In this document: positions 46,779 through 55,451 of the stretch, in pieces
Layout of the letters: the number at the start of each line of letters is the position of its first letter
Position numbering within the stretch: the first letter of the stretch is position 1
Notes under the pieces: generated by a model
Seen by the model: the letters and a program-made list of their open reading frames with translations, nothing else
What the model was told of the DNA's origin: nothing
The model's database searches: none
Assembly (NCBI GenBank): GCA_964537555.1
Contig: CAZIAD010000011.1
Span: 25,745-89,744, forward strand
DNA from: CAYRWR01 sp964537555
Lineage (GTDB): Bacteria > Spirochaetota > Brevinematia > Brevinematales > CAYRWR01
Reading direction: 5' to 3'
Length of the DNA stretch: 64,000 nt
Program-made: the position numbers and the translations under genes

Positions 46779-48518
46779 CTATATTTTTTTTGCTTTAGAA
46801 ATAATATCTCCAATGGATAAATAATATATTTTAGCATCATCGGTAACGATCTTAAGAATATCAGTACTGATGAAATTAATGGAGCGCATATTTCTGGTCT
46901 CTTCAAAGATCTGCACTTTGGAGATCACACCATTGATATCGCTGAACACCAGATACCGGGTCGGTTTTCCCTCATCCAGCATGAAAAATCTGTCATTGGC
47001 AGGAAAGCTTATGATGCGCGAGGGCTGTGAGGAAAAGAGGTCCCCTTTGTACATAGTGAGGCAAATCCTTCCGCTATTGAGGTCTATCACACTCCAGGTT
47101 CCACTGCTGCTCCGGGAAGACAGGAAGACAAAATTCTCACTGATAGAGACAAAATGATAACTATCCGACAGATTAAACAAGGTATTGATACTGGCCTTAT
47201 CCAGGTCAAAAGACAGAAGCTGGTTATTCATAGCCACTACACCCAGTTTTTCACTGCTGGTCTTGAGCCAGGTATTTCTCATGTCCCAGGGGGCTGTCAG
47301 CACATTCTCCAGTTTGGATTCGAGATCCCAAATCAGGATCTGGTTATGATCATAACTGATCCTCTTGCTAAAACTTTTATTATAGAACACTGTTTTCTGC
47401 ATGCTGAATTCTTTCTTGTCCTGAATGCGTCCATAGCGGTCAAAAACAATATAGTCTGTCACTGTGATAGAGTCACTTTCATTATCTTTTAAGAGCAGGA
47501 GGATCCTGTCCCCCTCAGCAGAAAAATTAATACGGGTCAGGGTCTTATAGGCAAATCGGTGGCTCCGTATCAGTTTAAAGTACTTATCCAGAAAGACGAC
47601 ATCCACCCCGCTCTCAGAATCAATAGTATAGGGCAGTACCGACACTATCACCGGGGAATTAAAGTGGCTGACGGTACAGAGGGGAGAATAGCTGTGCTTG
47701 GATATCTCATCCAGGGAACTGAGCTCACTTTGTTTTTTTATGCCTCTGGTCTTATCCAGCAGTATCACCTGATCTTCAGTGATAAGCAGGAAGTTTTTGT
47801 AATCATAAAAGATCTGAGAAGTATAATCCATCTCATTGTAGAGGTACTGTTTTTGATCCGGCATCTGCCCCAGGTTCAGTTCTATGGAGGTGGCACTGAG
47901 ATTAGGGCTTAAGCCTGCCGGCCACAACAGGGGTAAAAAGGTCTGATTGTAATCGTTAAACTCATAATTTACCAGTAATTTGATCTCGTTCAAAAGGCTG
48001 GAATAGGACATCAATGAGCCCTCAAATGTAATAGGGGCCAGCTCGGAAGCAATATTGAATTCCTTTTTTTCCAGTACCGCGATCCTTTCCAGGACTTTTT
48101 TAGTATTGGCGTTTTTGAGATTGACTGTATATTTACCGGCGATCTTCATCACTTTGAAATCTGAACTTCCTTTTTTGGGGATAGAAAATACATATTTATC
48201 GTACTGATGCAGGGGCAGCGAAGCCTGATTACTGAGCAGGGTCTTATTGATATAGGCTCGTTCCTGGAACAGATACAGCCAGTCATTGGTGGAGCTATAC
48301 ACTTCCACAGTCCGCCCTTTGGCATAGATATCGATCACTGGAGAATTGGTGTTTTGCTCCTTGAACACAAAACAGGGCTGGACCAGCCTCAGGGAGATCT
48401 TTTCATTGATGACTTTCACTTCTTCCTGGCCGGCCTTCTTTTTGGCATTTGCTTTGGCCCCTGACTGGGTGCATGCAGATAAAACAATCATAAATAATAA
48501 AATGAAGGCTTTTTTCAT
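46779..48518 (-). CDS. Large lipoprotein with SH3-like start and beta-propeller-like body
   Basis: This 579-residue protein has a lipobox LSAC (Cys at 16) in a signal peptide that resembles the mosaic lipoprotein at 32.0 kb (both have ACTQSxA). The first ~100 mature residues look SH3-like (FKEQNTNSPVIDIYAKGRTVEVYSSTNDWLYLFQ). The remainder has repeated strand pairs such as SLDEISKHSYSPLCTVSHF and RYLVFSDINGVIS, plausibly a WD/propeller-like repeat. Function is unknown. It is the first gene of a two-gene unit. Confidence 0.7.
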   Translation of the reverse strand: MKKAFILLFMIVLSACTQSGAKANAKKKAGQEEVKVINEKISLRLVQPCFVFKEQNTNSPVIDIYAKGRTVEVYSSTNDWLYLFQERAYINKTLLSNQASLPLHQYDKYVFSIPKKGSSDFKVMKIAGKYTVNLKNANTKKVLERIAVLEKKEFNIASELAPITFEGSLMSYSSLLNEIKLLVNYEFNDYNQTFLPLLWPAGLSPNLSATSIELNLGQMPDQKQYLYNEMDYTSQIFYDYKNFLLITEDQVILLDKTRGIKKQSELSSLDEISKHSYSPLCTVSHFNSPVIVSVLPYTIDSESGVDVVFLDKYFKLIRSHRFAYKTLTRINFSAEGDRILLLLKDNESDSITVTDYIVFDRYGRIQDKKEFSMQKTVFYNKSFSKRISYDHNQILIWDLESKLENVLTAPWDMRNTWLKTSSEKLGVVAMNNQLLSFDLDKASINTLFNLSDSYHFVSISENFVFLSSRSSSGTWSVIDLNSGRICLTMYKGDLFSSQPSRIISFPANDRFFMLDEGKPTRYLVFSDINGVISKVQIFEETRNMRSINFISTDILKIVTDDAKIYYLSIGDIISKAKKI

Positions 48519-48576
48519 AATTGACCCCTGTCTAAATATTTACTCTATCATAAATAAAATTGTAATTAGTAAAGCT

Positions 48577-48605
48577 AGTATACCATATACAATCTTAATT
48601 TTCAA
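48577..48605 (-). promoter_or_regulatory. Sigma70-like promoter for the lipoprotein pair
   Basis: On the minus strand TTGAAA (48605-48600), 17-nt spacer, TATACT (48582-48577), about 58 nt ahead of the start. Confidence 0.6.
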
Positions 48606-48751
48606 TAAGAAATTAGTTTATATATGATATTGATGATGGATTTAACAATATCTTGCCTAACTCCATCCGATAATACTGATCACGATGACAGACGCCAAAA
48701 TGGCCGTTCTATTAAAAAACATATTTTGCAGAATACCAAGAGGATCAGTTT

Positions 48752-49624
48752 CTACTTATTATCTGACGAGTACTTTTGAATATCTTCCTCGGAAATCTTG
48801 AGGAGAAATGGCTCCAGAAAGGCGCCAAAAACATAGGCCTGAACCGTCTCCGGTTGCCAATAATATTTTTTATAGCTGATCTTATACCAGGGGTAGGTGC
48901 CCCAGGGTTGTACCTTCTCCGGTTTCAGGACTTCCAGGATTTTCACATCTTTAAGTGTATTCAGATGTTCCTGAACTTTACCCTTTAATCCCGGTTTTGA
49001 TCTGGCATTGACATAATTGGCAGAAATAAACCTGGACTCCCCTGGTTTCGGTTTATGAACGAGCTGAAAAGGGCTTTGTAATTTTACGTTTTTGGCATAT
49101 TGCAGATTGGTATAGGCCTGACTATGATATACAATCCCTAACTCCCCTAAAATCTTTTTCCCAAAAGCCGGTGCGGGCTCAAAATAAGTGACGGTATCTT
49201 TTGGAGATGTATCACTTCTTGTCCCGGGAGTATCATCCTCTATCGAAGCTATCATCAATATTGCTTTTCCCTGGTGAAAATAGATCCTGCCTGATCCCGA
49301 CCATGAAGAATGACTGGATTGAAAAAACAGGATCTTTATTAGATTACCCTGTTTATCATAGTAGCTGAGCATGCGTCCCAGATCCTGCTCGTACCACTCA
49401 TAGTAGGACAGTCGTATCACATTATTCTTATCGATATAGATCTGATTGAGGGAATATGAACCTATTCCTCTAATACTGCTCATGCTTCTCAATGGAATGT
49501 TTTGGAGTTCGTTGATTTGAATATCAACCTCTTTGATGATCTGCTGGTGCTTTTCCTGGGAGTAAATATGCTTATTTGAGCTAAGGATAATGAAGAATAT
49601 CAACAATAGATTCTTAATTTGCAA
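48752..49624 (-). CDS. Exported protein with C-terminal SH3-like domain
   Basis: This 290-residue protein begins with a signal peptide (MQIKNLLLIFFIILSSNKHIYS). The central part is unknown: it contains SYYEWYEQDLGRMLSYYDKQGNLIKILF and a strand-rich region around 100-150. A C-terminal SH3-like region (about 205-280) reads NYVNARSKPGLKGKVQEHL and PWYKISYKKYYWQPETVQAYVFG. Start is TTG with AAAGGAG six nt before. Probably periplasmic. One of five SH3-bearing exported proteins in the window. Confidence 0.65.
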   Translation of the reverse strand: MQIKNLLLIFFIILSSNKHIYSQEKHQQIIKEVDIQINELQNIPLRSMSSIRGIGSYSLNQIYIDKNNVIRLSYYEWYEQDLGRMLSYYDKQGNLIKILFFQSSHSSWSGSGRIYFHQGKAILMIASIEDDTPGTRSDTSPKDTVTYFEPAPAFGKKILGELGIVYHSQAYTNLQYAKNVKLQSPFQLVHKPKPGESRFISANYVNARSKPGLKGKVQEHLNTLKDVKILEVLKPEKVQPWGTYPWYKISYKKYYWQPETVQAYVFGAFLEPFLLKISEEDIQKYSSDNK

Positions 49625-49652
49625 GGATTACTCCTTTAGAGTGTAAAAAGTA

Positions 49653-49838
49653 TTATTTCTCTCTTTTAAAGACAAATTGTACTTTATTACATTTTCCGCG
49701 GGAGAGCAGAGGGATGGTATGATCCAGCTCCCAGCCTTCCAGGCTCAGTTCATCCATTTTCAGGATGTTATCTGCAAACTTCCAGCTGGACTCTATATCA
49801 GGTGATGCCAAGGCTAAATACTTATATTCATATGACAT
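49653..49838 (-). CDS. Small DUF4177-like protein
   Basis: This 61-residue protein has the pattern YEYKYLALASPDIESSWKF ... LSLEGWELDHTIPLLSRGK ... VQFVFKRE, as in DUF4177 family members. The start is taken at 49838 (AAGGA ahead) over an upstream ATG at 49877. Function of the family is unknown. It sits alone. Confidence 0.6.
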   Translation of the reverse strand: MSYEYKYLALASPDIESSWKFADNILKMDELSLEGWELDHTIPLLSRGKCNKVQFVFKREK

Positions 49839-49889
49839 ATCTCTTCCTTGTTCTGACATGATACTATAATATAGCATTAATCGGGAGAT

Positions 49890-50417
49890 TTATAAAGTAT
49901 CCGCACTTTTCTTTTTGTATTTCAGCTGGACCAGGCCTTTTTCATAGACATGGCTCTCTACCAGATCCCAGTACATTTCCGTTTGAGCATGAGGAAAGAG
50001 AGGTATGCCCTGAGTCAGAAGGATGGGGTGCACCGATAGGATCATCTTATCTATCAGGCCTGCTTCCAGAAGCACATCATTGATACTGCCTCCTCCTACC
50101 AGCCAGATATCCTTTCCTCTTTCCTGTTTCAGAGACTGTACAAAGGGTATGGTCTTGTCATTGATAAACTGTATATACCCTTCCTCACCGTGTTGGCGGC
50201 GGGTCATAACATAATTGGTCTTGTCACGGTAGGGGAAGGGAGGGCCGTAAGAACGGATCTGTTTGTAGGTATTATGCCCCATAATGGTGGTATCTATATT
50301 ATTATAGAACTCATGATAGCCATAATCCTGATCGTTATAGAGCCAGTCTACACTCCCATCAGGACGGGCAATATACATATCCAGACTGGTAGCAATGTAT
50401 AATATCAGATCTCTCAT
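49890..50417 (-). CDS. Dihydrofolate reductase-like/RibD C-terminal domain protein
   Basis: This 175-residue protein has LILYIATSLDMYIARPDGSVDWL, TIMGHNTYKQIRSYG, GKDIWLVGGGSINDVLLEAGLIDKMILSVHPILLTQGIPLFP. These are the usual landmarks of the YwjB/YyaP branch of the DHFR superfamily. The NADPH-binding GGG is intact. Members of this branch are reductases of unproven substrate rather than true DHFR. Confidence 0.85.
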   Translation of the reverse strand: MRDLILYIATSLDMYIARPDGSVDWLYNDQDYGYHEFYNNIDTTIMGHNTYKQIRSYGPPFPYRDKTNYVMTRRQHGEEGYIQFINDKTIPFVQSLKQERGKDIWLVGGGSINDVLLEAGLIDKMILSVHPILLTQGIPLFPHAQTEMYWDLVESHVYEKGLVQLKYKKKSADTL

Positions 50418-50461
50418 TTTCCCATAACCCCCACTGATATATCATAAGCCCGGTTTATTCT

Positions 50462-51721
50462 TTATTTAGCGGAAAAAACCAGGCCGATCTCTTCACTCAT
50501 AATGCGGATACCCTCTTTTACGCTGTCACTGTCCATGGAATAATTGAGACGCAGGCACTCTGTCTTATGAGCCCATTCTTCATCCAGCCCGGCAAAGAAA
50601 TAATGACCGGGTACCACTAAGACACCCCGTTTTTTGAGGCGTTCGTAGAGCTCCTGTGAGCTGATAGGCAGTCCGGGAAGATTAAGCCACAGGAACAGAG
50701 CTCCCTCGCTCTCATGTACTCTCCAGGGGAAGGCATCCCCGAAGTACTGATCCATCCAGCCCAGGGCAGCCCGGGATCTTTCTTCATAAAAAGGCCGTAT
50801 AATATTTCGGCTGATGTCCTGTATCTGGCCGGAGTGAAACAGAGGCCGGGTCAGGGCCTGGCCCACATTGCCATTGGCCAGGCTGACAATGGCATGTATA
50901 GATGATACCGCACGGATCACATCTTCCCGGGCTACCAGTATGCCGGTACGGGTACCGGGCAGGCCCAGTTTGGACAGGGACATGGAGAGTACCATATGGT
51001 CTTCCCAGTGTATGTCTGCATCCCGGAAAATAATACCGGGAAAGGGCAGGCCATAGGCATTATCCACCAGAAAAGGTATGTCTGCCTGTTTAGCCAGGGC
51101 AGAGAGGCGGTGTATCTCATCATCAGTAAGGACATTACCGCTGGGATTGGTGGGCCGGGATACGCACATACAGCCTGTGTCATCACCCAGGTGCAGGCGG
51201 TCAAAATCTACATGATACTTGAAGCGGTGGGCCTGTCGTTCCTCGATAATGGGCCTCTGGGCTTTAAACAGGGATTCGACCAGTCCCTGGTCAGTATACC
51301 CTATATATTCCGGACTGAGAGGGAGTAAAACTTTTTTATGACGCCCCCCCGCATACTTGCCGGCATACATATTAAACAAATAGAAAAAGCCGTTCTGAGA
51401 ACCATTAGTGATGGTAATATTATCCCGCTTCAGATTCCAGCCCAGTTTATTGTTAAAAAAACGGACCAGGGTATCTATAAAATCAAAATTTCCCTGAGGG
51501 GTATCATAATTAGTAAGAATCCGGTCAAACCAGTCCCGGTCCTTCATGATTTCCTGCATGTTTTTATAAAAAATATCTTTTACCGCATCAATATGAGCAG
51601 GATTACCTCCTCCCATCATGATCATCTTATCCTGGCCGCTCATTACCTTACCCAGGTCATCCATCAGCTCCATGATCCCGGACCGTTCCGCCAGCTTTTT
51701 ACCAAAATCTGAAAGTTCCAC
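50462..51721 (-). CDS. avtA: Valine--pyruvate aminotransferase (AvtA)
   Basis: The 419-residue protein aligns by eye with E. coli AvtA along its whole length: SGIMELMDDLGKVMSGQDKMIMMGGGNPAHIDAV, YDTPQGNFDFIDTL, ITNGSQNGFFYLFNMYAGKYAGGRHKKVLLPLSPEYIGYTDQGL, RPTNPSGNVLTDDEIHRL. The PLP lysine is in SMSLSKLGLPGTR near residue 251. It transfers the amino group between valine, pyruvate/alanine and 2-oxoisovalerate. Start codon is GTG after AAGGATGG. Confidence 0.95.
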   Translation of the reverse strand: MELSDFGKKLAERSGIMELMDDLGKVMSGQDKMIMMGGGNPAHIDAVKDIFYKNMQEIMKDRDWFDRILTNYDTPQGNFDFIDTLVRFFNNKLGWNLKRDNITITNGSQNGFFYLFNMYAGKYAGGRHKKVLLPLSPEYIGYTDQGLVESLFKAQRPIIEERQAHRFKYHVDFDRLHLGDDTGCMCVSRPTNPSGNVLTDDEIHRLSALAKQADIPFLVDNAYGLPFPGIIFRDADIHWEDHMVLSMSLSKLGLPGTRTGILVAREDVIRAVSSIHAIVSLANGNVGQALTRPLFHSGQIQDISRNIIRPFYEERSRAALGWMDQYFGDAFPWRVHESEGALFLWLNLPGLPISSQELYERLKKRGVLVVPGHYFFAGLDEEWAHKTECLRLNYSMDSDSVKEGIRIMSEEIGLVFSAK

Positions 51722-51747
51722 GTTTCCATCCTTAAGGTTTATACAAG

Positions 51748-51776
51748 ATTATATCCTTTTTTAGTGCACAGGTCAA
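51748..51776 (-). promoter_or_regulatory. Sigma70-like promoter for avtA
   Basis: On the minus strand TTGACC (51776-51771), 17-nt spacer, perfect TATAAT (51753-51748), 26 nt ahead of the GTG. Confidence 0.6.
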
Positions 51777-51786
51777 AACAAAAATT

Positions 51787-52824
51787 CTAGAGCCATTTCC
51801 GTTTTTTGAAGAACAGTAAAAGCCCGATAGCCACCAGGGCCATGATGCCCCAAACCACAAAATAGCCATATTTCCATCCAATGGCCGGGATATTGGTGAA
51901 ATTCATTCCATAGACACCGGCAATGAAGGTGAGGGGGATAAAAATAGTGGAAATCACCGTGAGTACCTGCATCACCTTGTTCATTTCCATGCTGATGGAA
52001 GACATATAGAGGTCTCTTACTCCCCCCATGATTTCTTTGTGGGTCTCCAGGGTCTCTATGATCTGAATACTGTGTTCATAGATATCGGTGAAATAACGGA
52101 AGGTCTCTGCTTCGAAGAGATCGGACTCATCACGAATGATCGTCCCCAGCATCTCCCGTATCGGATAAATAGAAGTGCGTACATTGACCATATCCCGTTT
52201 CATATCCTGTATTTCCTGAATAGACTGGGTATCCATAGGAGACAGGATGCGGTCTTCCATGGCCTCGAGTTTTTCTCCCATATATTCGATAATAGTAAAA
52301 TAATGGTCTACCAGCACATCCAGTAAGGCATAGAACAGGTAATCAGACCCTCTGCTTCTCACTTTGCCTTTATTATTACGCAGCCTGTCCCGGATAGGGT
52401 CAAACAAGTCTCCAGCCTTTTCCTGAAAAGTAATGACTGTATTTTTATATAAGACCATACATATCTGTTCCTTCAGGATCTCCTCCCCATCCAGACGCAG
52501 CATATTAGCTATTACGATCAGGTGTTCGTCAAATTCCTCGAATTTGGGCCTCTGCCCGGTATGTACTATGTCTTCCAGAAGGAGAGAGTGGACCTGAAAC
52601 AATTCTCCCAATGCAGATACTGCATCTATATGATTGACCCCGTTCAGATTTATCCACTGATAGACATCCGGCTTCAGAGCTTTTTGAAGATCCGGTACAC
52701 TGCTGTATTCACTTTCAGTACAGGTATCGGTATTGTACTGGAACAGATTCAGGCTCAGAGGCTCATCTGTGAATTCACCGGTATAGACTGGAGTACCGGG
52801 GGGCAGTCCTTTGGTCTTTTTCAT
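51787..52824 (-). CDS. corA: CorA-family magnesium/cobalt transporter
   Basis: This 345-residue protein has the long cytoplasmic N-terminal funnel and two C-terminal helices with the hallmark YGMNF at the end of the first helix (about residue 312). It also shows QWINLNGVNHIDAVSALGELFQVHSLLLEDIVHTGQRPKFEEF and FFKKRKW at the C-terminus. Pentameric CorA imports Mg2+. The second ATG at 52824 is chosen because GGAGG abuts the first ATG (52830) but is six nt from the second. Confidence 0.93.
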   Translation of the reverse strand: MKKTKGLPPGTPVYTGEFTDEPLSLNLFQYNTDTCTESEYSSVPDLQKALKPDVYQWINLNGVNHIDAVSALGELFQVHSLLLEDIVHTGQRPKFEEFDEHLIVIANMLRLDGEEILKEQICMVLYKNTVITFQEKAGDLFDPIRDRLRNNKGKVRSRGSDYLFYALLDVLVDHYFTIIEYMGEKLEAMEDRILSPMDTQSIQEIQDMKRDMVNVRTSIYPIREMLGTIIRDESDLFEAETFRYFTDIYEHSIQIIETLETHKEIMGGVRDLYMSSISMEMNKVMQVLTVISTIFIPLTFIAGVYGMNFTNIPAIGWKYGYFVVWGIMALVAIGLLLFFKKRKWL

Positions 52825-52938
52825 GCGCATCCTCCTGTGTGTGTTACTATATGATAGAGCATTTTAGTATTTATGACCATTTTAGGACCAGGCCTCACAT
52901 TCAATATTGAAAAACTCACCAGGCCCTTGCTCAAAAAA

Positions 52939-53262
52939 CTACTGGCCTTTAAGTATACGTTCCAGAGATCCTGATATGAATGCGGCATCTATGACTCCTG
53001 ACCTGCCCTGAGGCCAGTCATAGACTCTACAGGCATAGTGATAAGCCCTGGGTATAGAGCCATCATAAATGTCTTTACCATTTATCAAGATGCTGGGGCT
53101 CCCCGGAAAATTAAGATCTTTTGCCATTTCTTCACTTTCTACATCGATCTTTTCTATGGTGTTGATATTCAGACCAATGTCTTTATATACCCTCACCAGG
53201 TTTTCCCAGCTGGCTTCAGCATGGGGGCATCCCCTGAAGTACATAAATTGGATTTTCATCAT
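52939..53262 (-). CDS. Thioredoxin-fold protein with a single-cysteine site
   Basis: This 107-residue protein begins IQFMYFRGCPHAEASWENLVRVYKDIGLN and later carries SPSILINGKDIYDG, the pattern of small thioredoxin-fold proteins such as the alkylmercury-lyase/DUF2703-like group. The GCPH motif has one cysteine; a CxxC pair is not present at that place. A role in metal or thiol handling is inferred. The start lies just after the stop of the SH3-like gene, so both are co-transcribed. Confidence 0.65.
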   Translation of the reverse strand: MMKIQFMYFRGCPHAEASWENLVRVYKDIGLNINTIEKIDVESEEMAKDLNFPGSPSILINGKDIYDGSIPRAYHYACRVYDWPQGRSGVIDAAFISGSLERILKGQ

Positions 53263-53263
53263 T

Positions 53264-54268
53264 TTACCTGCCCTGATGTTGGTAATAAAAATTTATTGAT
53301 TTATTATGTGCACTTCCGCTTTTATCTGTCCAGCTCACTCTGAGTTGCAGATTTGAGATCTCGGGATAGTATCTCATAAAATCCTGGTATTTCTGTTTTT
53401 CCGAGTCCCTTACCGTCGTTTCTCCACTCTGACGGCTCCATATCCTTAATTTCTCCTGTTCTGCCAGTATGAAAGCCTCAGGGGGAATGTGGCTGAGCAG
53501 GCTGTGATGTCCCAGAGTCTCAGTGAAGACATACATGAGAGAACCTTTTTCAATGACACTGGCCCAGGGAGAATCGTAGTCGGGTATATCACGGCTCTTC
53601 CATACACCGGCTTCTGCCCCATACTCCAGGTACAGTGTAGCTGATATCTTATACTCGATCCTGAGGTCGGATATCTCATTTTTCTGAAAGACCAGAAATG
53701 GGTTTTTTAAGGGTTCCCCCTCCCCTCCCTGGCTATAATTCAGCACATAGAAATAACTATCCTTATAATAATAAAACTGCTCCCTGTTCACATTTAAAAA
53801 GGGAAAGCAGATATCAAATCCTTCCAGGGGAATGAATAAAGCGCCATTGGTAACCAGCGTGTGCTTATAGGCAGGCAGGATCTTCCTGACAAAACTCTTA
53901 TCTAAAATGGGCATATTTATATAAGTGCTATCAGGGGCAGGACTGGGACACTTGAGGGTACTGCTGTGGACCCAACCCGTCTTTCCCTCCCAGTTTTGAA
54001 TCTCATAGTAAGCACTTTTGTAGATCTTGCCCTTATACCTTTCCCGGTACAGCTTCCTGCTTTTATTTCCTGTAAAATACACATCCTCGCCTTCGCTCAA
54101 CAGGAAGACTACAGGACTACGTAAACCAGGGGCAGAATGGACCTGCATATTATCCATGCAATTGTACATCCTGATATAATCAGGCTGAGGTTCCAGAAAA
54201 TAGACTGCATACATTCGGTGGAGCAGGACTAGGGTGAGTAGGATGGCCGGCACTAGAGTCTTCTTCAT
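53264..54268 (-). CDS. Exported protein with N-terminal SH3-like module
   Basis: This 334-residue protein has an N-terminal hydrophobic segment (about 5-22). An SH3-like module (about 35-110) follows: MYNCMDNMQVHSAPGLRSPVVFLLSEGEDVYF ... YEIQNWEGKTGWVHSSTL. The C-terminal ~200 residues are unknown, with several Trp/Tyr-rich strands and RVSWTDKSGSAHNKSINFYYQ at the end. It resembles the other SH3-bearing exported proteins of the window in the first module only. GAGGAAC precedes the ATG. Confidence 0.65.
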   Translation of the reverse strand: MKKTLVPAILLTLVLLHRMYAVYFLEPQPDYIRMYNCMDNMQVHSAPGLRSPVVFLLSEGEDVYFTGNKSRKLYRERYKGKIYKSAYYEIQNWEGKTGWVHSSTLKCPSPAPDSTYINMPILDKSFVRKILPAYKHTLVTNGALFIPLEGFDICFPFLNVNREQFYYYKDSYFYVLNYSQGGEGEPLKNPFLVFQKNEISDLRIEYKISATLYLEYGAEAGVWKSRDIPDYDSPWASVIEKGSLMYVFTETLGHHSLLSHIPPEAFILAEQEKLRIWSRQSGETTVRDSEKQKYQDFMRYYPEISNLQLRVSWTDKSGSAHNKSINFYYQHQGR

Positions 54269-54312
54269 TGTTCCTCCCTGAGTCCTCAGTTTAACAGTCC
54301 TTTAAAAAAAAC

Positions 54313-54340
54313 AAAATATTTTTAAAGAAATAGTTGACAA
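54313..54340 (-). promoter_or_regulatory. Minus-strand promoter for the SH3-like gene, overlapping the plus-strand -35
   Basis: TTGTCA (54340-54335 on the minus strand), 16-nt spacer, TATTTT (54318-54313). The -35 hexamer shares bases with the plus-strand TTGACA at 54334-54339. Confidence 0.4.
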
Positions 54341-54362
54341 TGTACGAAAATAAAAGTATATT
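54334..54362 (+). promoter_or_regulatory. Strong sigma70-like promoter of a small isolated unit
   Basis: Consensus TTGACA (54334-54339), 17-nt spacer, TATATT (54357-54362, one base from consensus). It drives the 18-codon ORF at 54407. Confidence 0.7.
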
Positions 54363-54390
54363 CATATTACATGTGTATGAATATACTTTT
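54352..54390. promoter_or_regulatory. Operator-like 14-bp inverted repeat across the -10 and transcription start
   Basis: AAAAGTATATTCAT (54352-54365) and its exact complement ATGAATATACTTTT (54377-54390) are separated by 11 nt. The left arm covers the -10 hexamer and the right arm lies just after the expected start. A dimeric repressor could bind there; the RNA could also fold as a hairpin. Confidence 0.6.
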
Positions 54391-54406
54391 TGATAAGGAG
54401 GCATCT

Positions 54407-54463
54407 ATGACTCATATGATGTTTTTCGTTACCTCTGATAAGAAAAAAGGGAATAAGAAATAA
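54407..54463 (+). CDS. 18-codon small ORF with consensus ribosome site
   Basis: AAGGAGG at 54395-54401, 5 nt before ATG 54407. The product would be MTHMMFFVTSDKKKGNKK followed by TAA, TAG. It has three early Met/hydrophobic residues and a lysine-rich tail. No downstream gene on this strand exists within the transcript, so it is not the leader peptide of a following gene. It may be a small regulatory or membrane-associated peptide, or the translated part of a small RNA. No family is recognisable at this length. Confidence 0.5.
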   Translation: MTHMMFFVTSDKKKGNKK

Positions 54464-54512
54464 TAGTGTAAACTCCACACCTCCAATATATTTCTCATCC
54501 CTGTACTATGAT

Positions 54513-54565
54513 AATAGTGGCTCGCTACGGCATCTCCATCCAAATCGCGGGCCACTATTTGTTTG
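54513..54565 (+). terminator. Terminator hairpin of the small-ORF unit
   Basis: A 13-bp stem with one G-T pair (54513-54525 with 54547-54559), 21-nt loop, then TTGTTTGT. It lies 50 nt after the small ORF and just before the convergent gene. Confidence 0.65.
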
Positions 54566-54567
54566 TA

Positions 54568-54921
54568 TTACCAGTATCCCTTATATAAGTCAGCTACATA
54601 GATATCCTCGTACATATCCTGGATCTTGTCCAGTATCTCTTCAGCCTGATTTTCATCATAGTCCATCACTTCCTGGGCTTCAGACTCTTCCATTTCCCCT
54701 TCCTCTACCCAGTATTCTGAGATGATGAAGGATATCCCTTTGAGGCCCTGTTCATTTACAGCCTCTACCGCCTGGGGATGGAATTCTTCTCCCATAAAAT
54801 TAGTGATACCCTGATCATAAAATATTGAAGTGACTTCTTTTTCCATATCGCTATATTCCTGCTGGGTAATGTTCTTAGCGTCTCTTCTGTGAAAGCTCAG
54901 CATCAATCCAAAATCACTCAT
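54568..54921 (-). CDS. Small acidic protein, unknown function
   Basis: This 117-residue protein is strongly acidic in its C-terminal half (EEGEMEESEAQEVMDYDENQ). It has SFHRRDAKNITQQEYSDMEKEVTSIF and FISEYWVEEG as the only structured-looking parts. The ATG at 54921 follows GGAGAA at a better distance than the 54927 ATG. It overlaps the DinB gene stop by 8 bp. No family recognised. Confidence 0.5.
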   Translation of the reverse strand: MSDFGLMLSFHRRDAKNITQQEYSDMEKEVTSIFYDQGITNFMGEEFHPQAVEAVNEQGLKGISFIISEYWVEEGEMEESEAQEVMDYDENQAEEILDKIQDMYEDIYVADLYKGYW

Positions 54922-55405
54922 GGGCATTTCTCCACCATTTTATATTTCGCTCTATGTAACGTATATGTTCATCAGTATGCCCGGTATAGAGTTCAATTGC
55001 CTCCAGCAGGTTCATGTTTTTTTCCCGGCCCTGATACTTATAGATAAAACTATCCCGGGTCCATTGCGGGGGTGTGAGGCCAGCCAGATACCTGGAGCCC
55101 ATAGCCCTGAGCAGACGGAATACATCCAGGTAGTCCTCCCGGCTTTCAGAAGAATAGCCTATCTTTCTGGCCCAGTCATCTTCGTCCCGTATCACAAATA
55201 CTTCCGATCCGGGCTGGCCGATGATCGAACGCCAGCGGATAAAGTTATTGATATCAGATTCGACCAGGTGGATGATATGTTCATGAATAGACCATGCTCC
55301 CTCAAACGGGATATACTGCATCAGTTCTTCTGAAAGAGCATGAATTGCTTTTTCCAGCTTGAGACTGGCATTGCCATATTCTTTTATAAGACTGTTTACA
55401 TCCAT
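54914..55405 (-). CDS. DinB-like four-helix-bundle protein
   Basis: This 163-residue protein fits the DinB/YfiT-like superfamily: three metal-binding histidines are expected at HEHIIHLVESD and HTDEHIRYIERN, both visible. Some members are thiol-transferases (bacillithiol or mycothiol type) or hydrolases, others unknown. It probably forms a unit with the small acidic protein gene and the exported protein upstream. Confidence 0.75.
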   Translation of the reverse strand: MDVNSLIKEYGNASLKLEKAIHALSEELMQYIPFEGAWSIHEHIIHLVESDINNFIRWRSIIGQPGSEVFVIRDEDDWARKIGYSSESREDYLDVFRLLRAMGSRYLAGLTPPQWTRDSFIYKYQGREKNMNLLEAIELYTGHTDEHIRYIERNIKWWRNAHE

Positions 55406-55451
55406 CTATCAACACTCCTGAAGGGCCCAATACCTGCCTATACCGATCTGT

